Part shown: piece by piece, positions 31,743-43,490 of the stretch | Layout: every line of letters starts with the position of its first letter | Position numbering within the stretch: position 1 is the first letter of the stretch | Notes under the pieces: model-generated | What the model saw: the letters and a program-made list of their open reading frames with translations, nothing else | The model's database searches: none | What the model was told of the DNA's origin: nothing | Made by a program: the position numbers and the translations under genes | Assembly (NCBI GenBank): GCA_014529385.2 | Contig: CM043971.1 | Span: 26,763,769-26,827,768, forward strand | Reading direction: 5' to 3' | Length of the DNA stretch: 64,000 bases | Source: Adiantum capillus-veneris | Taxonomy: Eukaryota > Streptophyta > Polypodiopsida > Polypodiales > Pteridaceae

Positions 31743-34735
31743 GAAGTGAAATCCAAGTAGCTTTTGTAATTCAGCACCAGGTCCCCTTCTTGTATTCCCT
31801 TGTGAAACGCACTTTGATTGACCTTTGCCACTCATTTCTCTCACTGCTTCACATAGAAGTCTACTGCTACCTCTCCATCCATCCATAAAACTTCAAGACT
31901 ATAAATTCTATCTTGTAAAAACTTGTGTTGGGTGGCATTGATGCAAAACATACCCTTCAAAGCAAGTAATTGTGCATGCACTAGCACCACTACCTCCTTA
32001 CCATAAACCATGTTGAATGGAGTGAAATTTGTAGCCACCTTGTAGGATGCCCTATATGCCCACAAGCACTTCTCGAGATTTTCCTCCAACTCCACCTCTT
32101 GCTTATACACATACTTTGTCAACATTCTAACAATCTTCCCATCGGCAGTTTCCACTAAACCATTTAATTGGCAATGATAGGACAAAGAAAATTGATGTTG
32201 AATGCCCACCTTCTTGACCAATGCGCGCATTAGTTTTCTTCTAAACCCCTGGCCCCTTAAAAAAACGAGCACCCACGGAACTCCAAAATGACAACAAATG
32301 TGAGAAAAGACAAAGTGAGCAACAACATGTGCATTTACCTCCTTAGCTACCTTGGCCTCACCCCACCTAGTGAGGTCGTCAATGGCAACTATAATGTACT
32401 TCTCTCCACTTACCGACTTAGTGAGAGGACCAATGGCATTCAATCCCCACTTCTCAAAATCACTCTGGGTTATGATAGGTCCATACGACTCTGGTATTAG
32501 CATCCTTTTTACCATGTTTGACACTCATGATAAGTTTTCATTAGTAATGTACATCTGCTACTATCAAAAGCCACCAAAAAGTTGTCCTTAGCACCCTAAA
32601 CAACACATGATCCTTACCTTGATGTCCACTTTCTTCATGGCATTTCTCCAGCACCATGCCTATTTCTTCCTTCAAAAGAACCATTCTCAAAACCCTGTCT
32701 CTACCATAAGTCATCAAGTATTTGCCCACCATAATAAATCTAAGAGTCTTTTGAACCATCCTTCTTTTTTGCAGCGCTTGGAGAGACCCTCGGGGCATTG
32801 AACTGTGCTCAAAAAATCATCCACCTCATTTAAACTCTCCCTGGTGTCACATACAAACCTACAAAATTTACCTCTACCTTGCTGCTATAGCTAATTGGTC
32901 CACTTCACAATTCTATTCTCTCTTGACATGCTTAAATGCGACTTGTTCAAAGAAGTTCAACATCTTCCTAATGGTAAAGAACCAATGCTTAAGGGGATCC
33001 CTCTTTACCTACCATTGGCCTAAGAGCTTCTTGATAACTAGCAAAGCATCACCTTTGACTATCAGCGTGAATATGGAAAACTCCACACACTGCTTGAGAC
33101 CCAACTGAAGAGTAAGGTACTCTGCCTCATTGTTGGTGTGGATGTCTTCAAGATCCTAAGCCTTTGAAAATATGACTTTTCCCTGTGTGTCCTATATCAC
33201 CACACCTCCTCTTGCCTTTTGCACCACTCTTCGATAGGCTCCATCAAACCACAAAGTAAAATCACCTTCCAAATTTGATTCTTCTTTATCCTCATCTCGT
33301 ACCACCCTTAGATAAGCCGGAAAATCAACTCCCTTGTTGACTAGAACATTTGCTAAGTGCGATCAAGTAGTATGGTCAATCTTGAACTCGAACTCAAACT
33401 TTTGTAGCTCCAACACCCACTTCATAATGCACCTCTATGGCTTCACATGCAACACTACCTCAAGCAATAAATTATTAGATATAAGCACTTAAAACTTGCA
33501 CAACTTGCAAACAATTAGATGCACTTTTAACTTTCGGCAAGAAAAAACCAAAGCCATCACCCATTGCTCTGCTTTGGTACAGGGTATTTCCTCGAGACTT
33601 ATCACCCTACTCTAAAAATAAATGGGTTTATAGCTCCTGCCTGCCTTTTGGAACAACGGAGCACCAATCACTACAATACCAACCATCATAGCAATATAGA
33701 AATCATCTTTGTGATTTGTAGGACACATAGTTGTTGGTAGCTGACAGAGAATCTCTTTTACTCTGTCAAAAGCCTCCTACACTTCTTCAAGTCCAATGGA
33801 AACCATGTACCTATTGAGCCATATTTTGCAAAGGGTACACGTATTGCGACAACATCCAAAAAAACTGGGACAAGTACTTCAACTTTAATACATAAAGGAA
33901 GCCAAATCTTCGGCACTTGATGGAGGCTCCATCTACACTAGAGACTTAACTTTCTTCACATCAGCCTCTTTCTAATTTTGCGACACTACATGACCTAACA
34001 TATGAGCTTGAGGTTGTCCCAACATGCACTTCTTAGGGTTCAACTAGCCACCTACCTCATTGAGATTTTAGAAACACAACTGCAACTTCAATAGGTGCTC
34101 CAACCTAGAGCTATAGAAACTGATATCGCCCATAAACACCTTCATGAATCTACCCAAATATGGACCAAATATCCTATTCATCTAGTCTTGGAACATTTTT
34201 CCATAGGCAAAGCATCCCCAAAAAGAGATAAAATTAGTCTTCAAATGGTCTTCAAATGAAGCTCCTATTTGGAAGTACCCTGAAAATCTACCCATAATTG
34301 AATACCTCTCATGACCTGCTACCTCTTTTCAAATTTCATCGTTAAAAGGAAAGGATAGTGGTTCCTTCTGCTAGCTGCATTCACAATGGATTGTAATTGA
34401 TACACATCCTCCATTTCCCATTCTTCTTTGGAGTGATATCCACTAGAGAAACCCACTCCAACTCCTTCATGAGATAGATGATACTTGCATCTAACATCTT
34501 GTTTATCTCATCCCATAATGCCTCCTTTTGAATCTCACCCAAACTCCTCATCTTTGGTGATCTTAGATTTTTCTCTCCCTTTGCTCCTTGCAAATCCTTA
34601 TAGTCCGTCACAAACAAATTAGGATGAGAAGCACAAAGATGGACATAATCTTCCTTCTCCAACTGGGTTAGGTATTCACTTAGCAGATTTATAGACTTAT
34701 AGGTGTTTTTGGACAGGTACACATTGATAGAGTCA
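31743..34735 (-). pseudogene. Gypsy element A: RT, dual RNase H and integrase (degenerate)
   Basis: On the minus strand RT begins at 34722 (HPNLFVTDYKDLQG, LGEIQKEALWDEINKMLDA, VDITPKKNGKWRMCINY). A heavily decayed RT/RNase H stretch follows (33600-34380). An additional RNase H (LWFDGAYRR, TNNEAEYLTLQLGLKQC, GDALLVIKKLLGQW) lies at about 32930-33280. The integrase zinc finger (HEESGHQGKDHV) is at 32541-32798, and the core at 31841-32524 has Asp in GLNAIGPL replaced by Asn, DDLTRW kept, the second Asp motif garbled (LRGQGF) and Glu in NGLVETADG. It ends in a basic C-terminal region cut at 31742 by element B. The 5' end is missing. Confidence 0.83.
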
Positions 34736-35815
34736 CTCGGTTAGGAGTGAGCCAGTTTGTTAGGCTTTTCGCACCGTATGTAGACCAATTGTTGATATGT
34801 TTACTAAGACATTATGTGTCTAGTTTTCATGTGATTTGGTGAGATTTCTCTAGTTTTTGCTCAGTTTCCATGGGAAACTCTACCGAATTTTTCCCAGATT
34901 CTTTCCATGGTTTGCACGTATTCACAAATTTCTCTCTGATGGTTTAGTGGTCGAGTTGACTCCCACTCTGACAGTAATCTGTAGTTTTTTGGCTTACGAT
35001 TTGCATTGAGTTTTGACTCATTTTGCAAAGAAAATTCTGTTCGTTTTTCCTTGTCTTCTCACCATAAACATTTGCAATGTTATGCCATCTTCTACAGTGG
35101 GGTCGATATATTCCCACTTTGACAGTGATCGAGTGCTTACTCTCACTTTGACAGATTGTGATAGGTTATGTCAATTTGGACACAATTTGGTGTTCTTGTA
35201 CTCACTCTCGTAGGAGTGAGGATTGTGATTGTGTATGCTTGTGTGGCTATAGATAGACAGTCATAGGTTTCACAGGTTTTTGTAGATATTTTGCAGGCAG
35301 TTTCTCTCGTGGGATGCGTTTTGAGCTAGTTTGTTCTCTACTTGCATATATGGTTATGCGCATTATGCAAAGTTGAGCAGTTTGTCCTAGTTTATGCTTG
35401 CAGAGTTTGTTGATTGTGGAGTTGCTTTTAGGCATATTTAGCATCAGTTTTGATGCAATTGATCATGCTTTTGAGAATTGTGTAGCGGTCAAGTTACCTC
35501 CCACTTTGTTGCCATTTTGGTATGGTTTATGGTTGAGATTGTACTTGAGGTTTTGCTCAGTTTACAAGGGAGATCTGGTCAAACTTTCCCAGATTTCTCA
35601 CCATACTTTGGCTCTTAGCCATTCATTTATAGTATGCTCGTAGTGGTTACAGGTTTCCTTTGATTTTGCCTCATGTTCTCACATCGATGTATATGTATAT
35701 TCCGAGCATGAGACTACAACATGCAGGTTACAAGTTTTCACTATTCAGCTATTGGTTGGTTTATGCTTGATTAGCATAGTGGTCGAGTGATATCCCACTT
35801 TGTTGCCATTTTGGA
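34736..35815 (+). other. Non-coding; recurring GTCGAGT...TCCCACTTTG motif
   Basis: No gene is visible. A motif around GGTCGAGTNNNNTCCCACTTTG recurs near 34950, 35100, 35135, 35487 and 35780, the last two sharing TTGTTGCCATTTTGG. Because a plus-strand copia gag/protease follows directly, the stretch may be the leader of that element. Confidence 0.5.
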
Positions 35816-36440
35816 GTTCACTTTTGGCAGCAGACATGTGTGACAATGAGAGACGATGGTCTCGTTCTTGCCAATACATGCGTTGTTAGCCTTGTGGTCA
35901 CACATGGAACATTAGACGCCATTGTTTCAGACATATGAGACAACAACGGAGGTGTATGCAAGATGGAGATATGGATTTGACAGTTGTTAGACAGGCAGTT
36001 CCACTGGTAGTCTATGCCAGTACATTGATGTCACGCTTGCCTCCAATGTACCTCTTAAAAAAATTTCTATGGTTAGCACACTTTCTCCACAGTGGTTACT
36101 AGATAAAGATGTAGTTTTTCACGTCACACCATGTCGTGAGTGGTTTAGCATATTTTCTAGTGGGAGACTTGGTTGAGTGCACTTGGCTGATGGTTTGGTG
36201 TTTGACATAGAGGGTGCATGAGATGTTTGTTTGTCATTGCTTAGTGGTGCATCATACACGCTATGACATATGCGCTATGTTCCTCAGCTATGAGACAGAT
36301 CTTGATCTCAGTGAGACAGTTGGCAGATTTTGGTTGTCAGGTACTACTTAGAGAGCAGTATTTCCAAATGCATTGCGGTTCACTAGTGATTGCCAAAGGA
36401 GCCCATAGCGGCCTGGTATATCCTATGCATGTGTCTGAGG
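35816..36440 (+). pseudogene. Copia gag knuckle and protease, first copy
   Basis: The plus strand shows an eroded zinc-knuckle-like region (RC-PCGHTWNIRRHC, with a stop after the first Cys) near 35870-35930. The protease loop follows as WLLDKDVVFHVTPCREWF near 36098-36150, where LLDSGAS has become LLDKDVV, so Asp is kept but Ser-Gly is lost. Then come VHLADGLVFDIEGA and HMRYVPQL. Frames are interrupted by several stops. The copy at 36703-36835 repeats its start. Confidence 0.72.
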
Positions 36441-36702
36441 TTTGAGGCGGCATAGTCTCGGTTTTTTTGCTCTCATGCTTTGAGTGAGAGATGTGATGTG
36501 TATTTTTTGCCAGTGATCTCCATCATGATCAGGAGACAAAGCATTTAGATGTGTAGGACATGCTAGTAAACTCTACAGAGACAGAGATCGAATGGCAAAG
36601 CTCTAGTGAGACATAGCAGGCATTGTCAGACTTTGTGCAGATAGAGGCAGAGCACGTTTTCTCCCTAGAGACACATATAGAGCTGAGAGATATGGACTGG
36701 AA

Positions 36703-36835
36703 GTTCTAGTGGCAGTCTATTCCAGTGACGGTGATGTCACGCTTGCCTCCAGTGTACCTCTTGAAAATTTGTTTATGGCTAGCACACTTTCTCCACGGTG
36801 GTTACTAGATAGTGATGCAATTCTCCACGTCATAA
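36703..36835 (+). pseudogene. Copia protease, second partial copy cut by the LTR
   Basis: 133 bases repeat 35998-36130 in direct orientation (for example GATGTCACGCTTGCCTCCA and TAGCACACTTTCTCCAC). The frame reads STLSPRWLLDSDAILHV, keeping Asp-Ser but with Asp in place of Gly. It stops at CACGTCATAA, where the 1.8-kb LTR begins, so the LTR element lies within or has truncated this copia. Confidence 0.75.
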
Positions 36836-38459
36836 TGATAGCCGTTTTTTGGCTCTCTGTAATTGCCATAGTGAGCTACCTCACCCTATCAAATCACTCA
36901 AACATTATGGTTATCCTCACCCTTTCACTGTACATAGGCGTGTGTGAGTTAGGGAACTTTTCCCATATCTTCCTAAAACCCTTAGCTAACTAGTCACTAG
37001 TCTAGTTGAGGCAAAAAAATAAATAAAAACAAAAGCCAAAGTATATTATGGCCCATTTGTGTGTAAATATTTCATTGTATATAGGGCCTAAATATAAGTA
37101 TTTTTTATTATAGTTATTTTGATATTTATTTAAATATTCTATCTAGGTATGTATTGCCTATCTATGCTATGTACATTGACTCCCCATTATCACAATTTTT
37201 CTTACCATTTTCCATACTCTTTACTCCATATAGAAACATTTTCATGCAAGCTCTCTTATTTTTGGTGTGAATCCCCTCCTAGGAAAAAATCTCAAAAATA
37301 CCTTCACCATCAGTCATTGCCTTTCACTAAATTCCTATTTCCCACAAGTATTATTTCTTACTCTTGTAAATAAATATATATCAATAAAAATAAATGAGGG
37401 CCCTCCTCATTTGATTCCCTATATTTTCATATATTTATTATATATATATATATATATATAGCCCACACTATTCTAGATTCCATGGATTGTTTATATATAG
37501 TAGCCCGTCTTTTTTCATCATATCCATATATTATATTTATGCATAATCCACAACCATGCATATTTTCAAACCTCTAAGAATCAATTAGATCATGCTCTCA
37601 TGCAAGGAGGGGCTCACCTTTGGATCCATATGCAAATTCAACAAGAAGGGGGCCATTGAATATTTTTTTTGTGAAGAAAAATAGGCATTTTGGTGGGATT
37701 TTTTATATTCATCTCCACTCGGAATTTGAAGCGGTGGTTAGAAGACAAAATGTGGAACAAGAGCTGAATAATCACCTCAAACATTTTCATGATTTCTGGA
37801 GCTACCACCGGTGAGGTATGATTTTTTGATTGGACCCTAGTCTGTCCACTTTTCTCACAAGTAGCCCATAATCTTCTCTCACCTCTTTCCACACTTCTAC
37901 ACACACACACACACACACACACTCATTCCTTTCAATCCCTCACTCAAACCTGCACCTTCCATGGTTTCTCTCACCTTCTTCATCATTAACCTCCCCTCTT
38001 ACTTCCATAGCTCTCATATGACCTCTACATGTACATACACCATCTCTATGCCTCTCTCTATTACTTCCAAAGTACATTTCCATCTTACCCCTTCTCTATA
38101 TACATAAAATTCAGCATGCAAACCATGCTTAACCTCTGTAAATTGAGAGATCTCATCAACCAAATTGTCATTTTCATCGTGGTGATCAACCTTGACGGCA
38201 GTGGCATAAAGAAGAGAAGAACAAGAAGAGGATCAATAGTCATTTTGAGAACCTACACAAGTAATTCCAAAACTTCTTCAAGCTTCACCGACACAATGAT
38301 TTCCTCACTTTATCTTACTTCAACCATCCACCTCATTTTACCCATTGTAAATATATCATTAACTTTCTAATGATTACAAACAATAACCACTAACATACTA
38401 ACACAAAATGGCCATTGATCTAATCATAAAAGACACTTCGCCTCAAGACATGTGCATAG

Positions 38460-38539
<80 letters not shown>

Positions 38540-38649
38540 GCTCTCTCTCTCTCTCTCTCTCTCAAAACTCTACTTTCACCTTATCTACAATCAACAATGC
38601 TCTCCTTTGAGCCCACATCCATGACTCAAGCAGACAAAGAAGGCCCGCA
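36836..38649 (+). repeat. 1.8-kb LTR, right copy (plus orientation)
   Basis: It runs from TGATAGCCGTTTTTTGGC to AAGGCCCGCA and is the inverted counterpart of 26064-27908. It precedes the plus-strand gag of element C by about 450 bp, so it is best read as the 5' LTR of C. A TATA-like TCTATATACATAAAA lies near 38095. It contains a TA tract (37437-37460), a CA tract (37901-37922) and a CT tract (38460-38562). No convincing tRNA primer site follows, which is the weak point of the LTR call. Confidence 0.8.
38460..38562. repeat. (CT)n microsatellite inside the right LTR
   Basis: About 50 CT units with one GCG interruption. The corresponding place of the left LTR holds a GA tract of different length. 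Confidence 0.95.
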
Positions 38650-39104
38650 AAAAATTACAATTTCAACGAATAATTTGTAGGATTTTAGGTCCTCTTAGAT
38701 TGGCTGAGATAAATGCTTCAGTAAACCCTTTTATTTTGCCTCTCATTAGGTACGACCTTAGTTTGGACGTCTATACTTTTGTTTTTTTTTTAGCATTAGG
38801 TCATGCATAGACCATGGATAATGGCCCATGAATAGAGGTTTTCCCTTTCCATTTCACTCCACACATTAGAATAAACGTTGCAATAAGTAGAAAGATCCAT
38901 TTTCAACAACGTATGTTTGGTGCCCAAAGAGTAGGAGAAATTCTTGCATCACCAAACCCTGTCATCTTGCCTCTTGTTGATTATCATAGATCATTTGATG
39001 TGCATATTTTTATTTTGTTATAGAATAGATTGCAATTTAGAAAACATTATTGTGTAAATCTTTTTAAGAAAAAAAAAAGCGCGCGTCACTTTGAAATCAA
39101 TTTA

Positions 39105-39945
39105 ATGGAAAGCCAATGCCAAATGTCCGGATATCCTCTTTTCTTTGGAGATCCTGAAAAGGATGCAGAATTATTTTTTGAAAATTTCAAGATATCTTGC
39201 CGTATCAAGAGGATAGTAACTAATCAAGAACGTGTAGAAATGATTGAGGTGGTTCTTAGGAAGGATGCTAGCACTTGATTTGACTCCTTGCCTGAGGAAG
39301 TTAAGGGGAGTTACAAGGAAGTTGTGAATCATTTCAAGAGATACTTCTTTGATCCCTAAAACACTCAAAAACCATGGCAAGTCATTGTTTCTCATAAGCA
39401 AAAAGATTTAGATGACTACTACTTGTACAAGCAAGAGTTTCTATGGATATGCAATGTTGCTAACCCTGGTGATGGTGCAGAATTTCTAAAGAAGGAGAGG
39501 TTCATAGCTGGAATCTTTCCTGATCTTAAGATAAAGGTAGAGGCGGATGCACCTACCACCTATGATGCAGCTGAAATTAGAGCTTCCAAGAAGTATAGGA
39601 AACTCAAGTGCCTAAGGGGAGAGGTTCCAATAGAAGGTCTTAGACCCAAAGGTAAATCACAAGAATCAACATCTAGGGAGCTTCCAAAGGTAACAACATA
39701 AGTTATTGAGAAGTTAAATGAATCTTTAAGCAGCCTCTCAATTCACCTTGCACAAGCTGTAAGTCCAAAGGGACAAGCAAAGAAGTTTGAAGAGCGAGAT
39801 CCACGACCTAGGAGTGTCTTGCAATGTTGGAATTGTGGAGAGTCTGGACATGGGATGTATAATTGTCCTTGGCCCCGTGGGGAGCTAGGGAGACCTAACT
39901 TGAATTACCCAGTGATGAATGCAGGTGAAGGAACTAGTCAGCAAC
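39105..39945 (+). pseudogene. Element C gag with zinc knuckle
   Basis: The plus strand reads GYPLFFGDPEKDAELFFENF, CRIKRIVTNQERVEM, then FDSLPEEVKGSYKEVVNHFK and YYLYKQEFLWICNV, a gypsy capsid. The nucleocapsid knuckle CWNCGESGHGMYNC (C-X2-C-X4-H-X4-C) is at about 39823-39870. Stops at about 39276, 39357 and 39699 break the frame; a one-base shift lies near the end. The start is probably the ATG near 39105 (MESQCQMSGYP). Confidence 0.85.
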
Positions 39946-40234
39946 CATGACTTCTACAAAGGCCAAATGGGGCAAGACCACCTCCACGAGGGGTGAAGGA
40001 GTTCCACCTTTGCCAGACCCAAATGTGCATGTGGTAGAGGTGAAAAATTCCAATGAGGTGGACATGGAAGCAAATGGCATTAAGTGTGGCCGTGGAAAAG
40101 GTAAGGAGAAAGAAGGAGTCACATCACAAAGTGATCATGGATGAGAAAAGAAGGCAAAGGAGAGCAAGGAAACCAAGGAAACCAAGAGGACGCGACATCG
40201 TATCAACCTCCAAGACTTCCCTCTTGGACATGGT

Positions 40235-41011
40235 ATGGCTCCGTACAACTTGTTGGAAGACATGAGAGGTAAGGGTCCTGATATCTCATGGCCTCAATTT
40301 CTTGCACAAGTTAGGAGGGATTTAACAAAGGCAGTTAGCACTAGGAGAAAGGTAAAAGAGAGTGTGTTTGTTGTAAAAATTTCACAAGCTGAAATGAATG
40401 AGGATATTACACCTGTGCTAGATTGTTACATCAAAGGAAGATTGGTTAGGAAAGTTCTAGTGGATGGGGGTGCACAAATTTGCATCATGACAGAGGGACT
40501 CATGCAAAGACTAGGCATGCACATCCACGAGACACCTGAAATCAAAGTAAAAATGACAAATTATAGCAAGGTTAGATGTGTAGGCATTTGTAAAAATGTC
40601 TTTGTGGAGGCCTTTGGCATTAAGAAGGAGGTGGATTTTTATGTTATTTCGACGAAGGGAAGTGCCTATCTATTTATCTTAGGAAGACCATGGCTAATGA
40701 AAATGCGAGCTTTGCAGGATTGGGAAAGTGGAAAGTTGATATGCAGGAATGAAAATCATAAGAAGGTTGTCTTTGACATGAAGGAGCAATGTCAAGAGGA
40801 GCTCCATGAAGAATCATCGCAAAGTGAGACGGAGGAAGATTGGATTGATAGCACTTCAGAAGAAGAAGGTAGCGGTAGCACTATGAAAGAGGAGTCTTCC
40901 ATCAAAGTCATGGGGGTAAGGTTTAAGCCAACCAACCAAGAGACCTCTTGTCAAGGTTTGGAGGAGGCAGGTTCCCAAGAGAACCAAAATGTGGAAGATG
41001 AAGGAATGTAA
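40235..41011 (+). CDS. Element C aspartic protease region (open frame)
   Basis: A 258-codon open frame holds the retropepsin. The catalytic loop is VLVDGGAQICIMTEGLMQRLG near 40455-40520, with Asp-Gly-Gly in place of the commoner Asp-Ser-Gly. SAYLFILGRPWLMKM near 40660-40700 is the conserved ILGRPWL region. The C-terminal 80 residues are acidic and Ser-rich, a linker to RT. It is the longest undamaged frame of this element, but its partner domains are broken. Confidence 0.82.
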   Translation: MAPYNLLEDMRGKGPDISWPQFLAQVRRDLTKAVSTRRKVKESVFVVKISQAEMNEDITPVLDCYIKGRLVRKVLVDGGAQICIMTEGLMQRLGMHIHETPEIKVKMTNYSKVRCVGICKNVFVEAFGIKKEVDFYVISTKGSAYLFILGRPWLMKMRALQDWESGKLICRNENHKKVVFDMKEQCQEELHEESSQSETEEDWIDSTSEEEGSGSTMKEESSIKVMGVRFKPTNQETSCQGLEEAGSQENQNVEDEGM

Positions 41012-41017
41012 GAAGAT

Positions 41018-41311
41018 ATGTTGTCTACAACACTTACAAAGGATGAAAGAGAGGAGTTCAAAGGTGTGTTAAGGAAATTTCCTAGGCTTTTTTCTAAAGA
41101 CTACACCAACGTGCTTGGGGTAGATGTTATTCAACACAAGATTGAGTTATGGCCTGAGGCCACACCTAAGACTCAAAAGCTACAAAGGCTAGGAGTCATC
41201 AAGGAGCAGGCTCTACTCAATGAGGTAAGAAATCTTCTAGCAGCAGGTTTCATTTATCCAGTGGAAAATTTAGAGTGGGTCTCTTCTGTTGTTGTCACTC
41301 CCAAGAAAAAC
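41018..41311 (+). pseudogene. Element C RT N-terminal part, cut by an insertion
   Basis: The plus strand reads FKGVLRKFPRLFSKDYTNVLG, IQHKIELWPEATPK, LLNEVRNLLAAGFIYPVENLEWVSSVVVTPKKN. This is the linker and fingers of gypsy RT. It stops after KKN at 41311; the expected GKWRVCVDYRPLN is found at about 43497. The remaining frame (DFGG, stop) belongs to the insert. Confidence 0.85.
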
Positions 41312-43490
41312 GATTTCGGAGGATAAATGTGTGAAAGGTGAGCCGGGAAGGCATTGGGCCCCTGGCTGTGAGAGGTGCGAGGAAAAGAGTTGCAGCAGAC
41401 ACAATTAATGGAGACAGGGCTTTAAACAGAGAGCTTGATCACCAAAACTTGAATACTCAAAACAGACAATGAATAATACCACTGCTTGCATTAAATTCCT
41501 ATTGTGGAGTTTTAAGTTCCTTACAATGGCATCACCTGCCTTAATTGGCCTACCAAGATTATCTCGATGATTTTTCTCCCCTTCATCCGTCCTTTGCCAC
41601 TTCAAAGTCGAGAAGAAGATCCTGATCTTCTCTTTGGATATGGTTATGGGAGCTTGCTGCATGAGAGTTGGTTTTGGAGTTTAGGATCGTCTTAGAGTTG
41701 GTTTAGCATTGTATTAAAGTGGTTTAGGCGGGTTTGAATGAGATTCGAAGAGTTTTGTCTTAGAGTCTTTAAGCTTAAGATCATCCCGACTAATGAGTTT
41801 GAGAGGCTTAAGGCTTAGAGTTTTCTCTTCCGGAGAGAAAAGGATAAATCCCCCTTAGGCATGGATTAGGCTTTCAAGATTAGGATTAGAGATCAAGAGG
41901 ATTATGATTACTTCGCTTGGGCTTGGCTCGAGAGATTAGAGAGCTTACGAAAGCTTATGATTAAGATGGTTTCCCATTAGAGAGCTCAACTTCGAGAGCT
42001 TTAGATTAGGATGGCTCATGAGATTAGAGAGGTTTGGCTTATGAGACTAGAGAGGTTTGGCTTATGAGCTTGAGGGATTAAGAGGTTCAAGCTCATCTCT
42101 CAAGCTCATGCTTGGTCAATGAAAGCTTAGTTTTGGCTTAAGAGATTAGGTTAAGCTCAATGAGATTAAGAATACCTTCACTTAGGCTTGGTTTAGGGAA
42201 TTGGCTTCTGAGGTTTGTAATCAAAGCTTGGGCTTAGAGTAGGTTAAGGTTGAGGATTAAATGGTTAATCAAGCTTAAGAGCTTTGGCTCCTTCTCCCGG
42301 AGAGAGGACGTTCCACAAAAATGATGAGAGAGGATTAAAAGAGCCGTCTTCCCTTTTTATATAGGTTGCATGTCCTCCTTTCTAAAATTATCCATCCCAT
42401 TAGTGATGTCGCTAATGGGAATGGCTCCCTGGTGATGTGGCAGTCGATTGTACCGACCACTGCCAAATTGCCCAAGCACAACATATAATGGTGCGCGTTG
42501 GCATTCCAAGAAATTTACGTTTCATGCTCGCTTGCTTCTGAGCCTCGTGTAGGCGGCTGCGTATCTTTTCCTTCTTACGCAGCTGCTGCTTGTCGCCGCC
42601 TCCTTTCACGCCATGCTCCACCTCTTTGTTCACAAATGCCCTTTAAAAAAAGGGTGGCCAATAGTCTAAGCCCTTGGGCGGCCATTGGTTTAGTCCTAGT
42701 GGGCGGCCGGCCTTTGCTTTTGACTTGGGTGGGTGACCCTTAAAGGGCACCCCATTTGGCATACATATTGACTAAGGCAATGCCAAGTAGAATTCTCTCT
42801 AGCAGTCCTTGATTAATATTATCACCATGATGCCCGTATTAACATCTCATATAATGCCACATGCCCTCAAGATGCAAGTTTAATTGGTTATATTTGCGGG
42901 AAGGCATCTCCTTTGCAATCGAAAAAAAAAACCTAGCTCCTTGCCACAGCCGTTTCGGCATTCCCTGCAATCATTGCATTCCAAAATACGTCATTGCGGA
43001 CATGATACTCCTCAAGAAATTTTTTCTCCCACTTTTCAAAACCTAGATGAAGCTCAAAATTTCCCAAATAGCACTCCGACCGAGCGGGCTGGACTGGTAC
43101 GGAATCGGCCCTCAGTGAATCTTTTTTGGTCAATATCTTGGCGACCTGGACTTCAATCACTGATCTGAAAATACCACGTGCTCCTTAGAGTGAGCACTTC
43201 ATGCCCGTACATTCATTTCAATTCTATTACCTTAGCTCGAGTTGCCCAATCCGGTATGGATTTGCAATTGACTTGAACTTTAAACTGCCATAACTTCCCA
43301 GCTATGCCCACTTCAAGCATACTCACTATTTAGCATTACCAAGACATCTTTTGGCCCTTAGAGCCGCATCTGGCATACTTTTATCTAAAAGTTGGCTTGT
43401 TAGCAAGCCCTCATTACTGCTGAAAAATCCTGTAAGACTCAAATAAACCTGATTGGCATTTGTTTTCTTGTTTTCTTCTCATGGAAGAGG
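41312..43490. mobile_element. 2.2-kb insert of unknown class carrying a PPR fragment
   Basis: It separates KKN (41311) from GKWRVCVDY (43497) in element C. AACG is present on both sides (41308-41311 and about 43492-43495), consistent with a 4-bp target duplication. No terminal inverted repeats, LTRs or transposase are visible. The left 1 kb (41340-42360) is rich in repeated words such as GAGATTAGAG, GGCTTATGAG and AAGCTTA; a TATA-like TTTTTATATAGG lies near 42353. The right part holds a minus-strand PPR fragment with its flank. Confidence 0.5.
42930..43470 (-). pseudogene. PPR gene fragment with conserved upstream flank
   Basis: On the minus strand the peptide FELHLGFEKWEKKFLEEYHVRNDVFWNAMIAGNAE at about 42950-43080 matches a PPR unit (pattern ... 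V-x-x-N-D-V-x-x-W-N-A-M-I-A-G). Upstream, GCCAGATGCGGCTCTAAG, GGCTTGCTAACAAGCCAA and TACCGGATTGGGCAA correspond to sequences at 18060-18310 before the PPR pseudogene on the other strand. The two are therefore copies of one repeat unit rather than independent genes. Confidence 0.65.
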
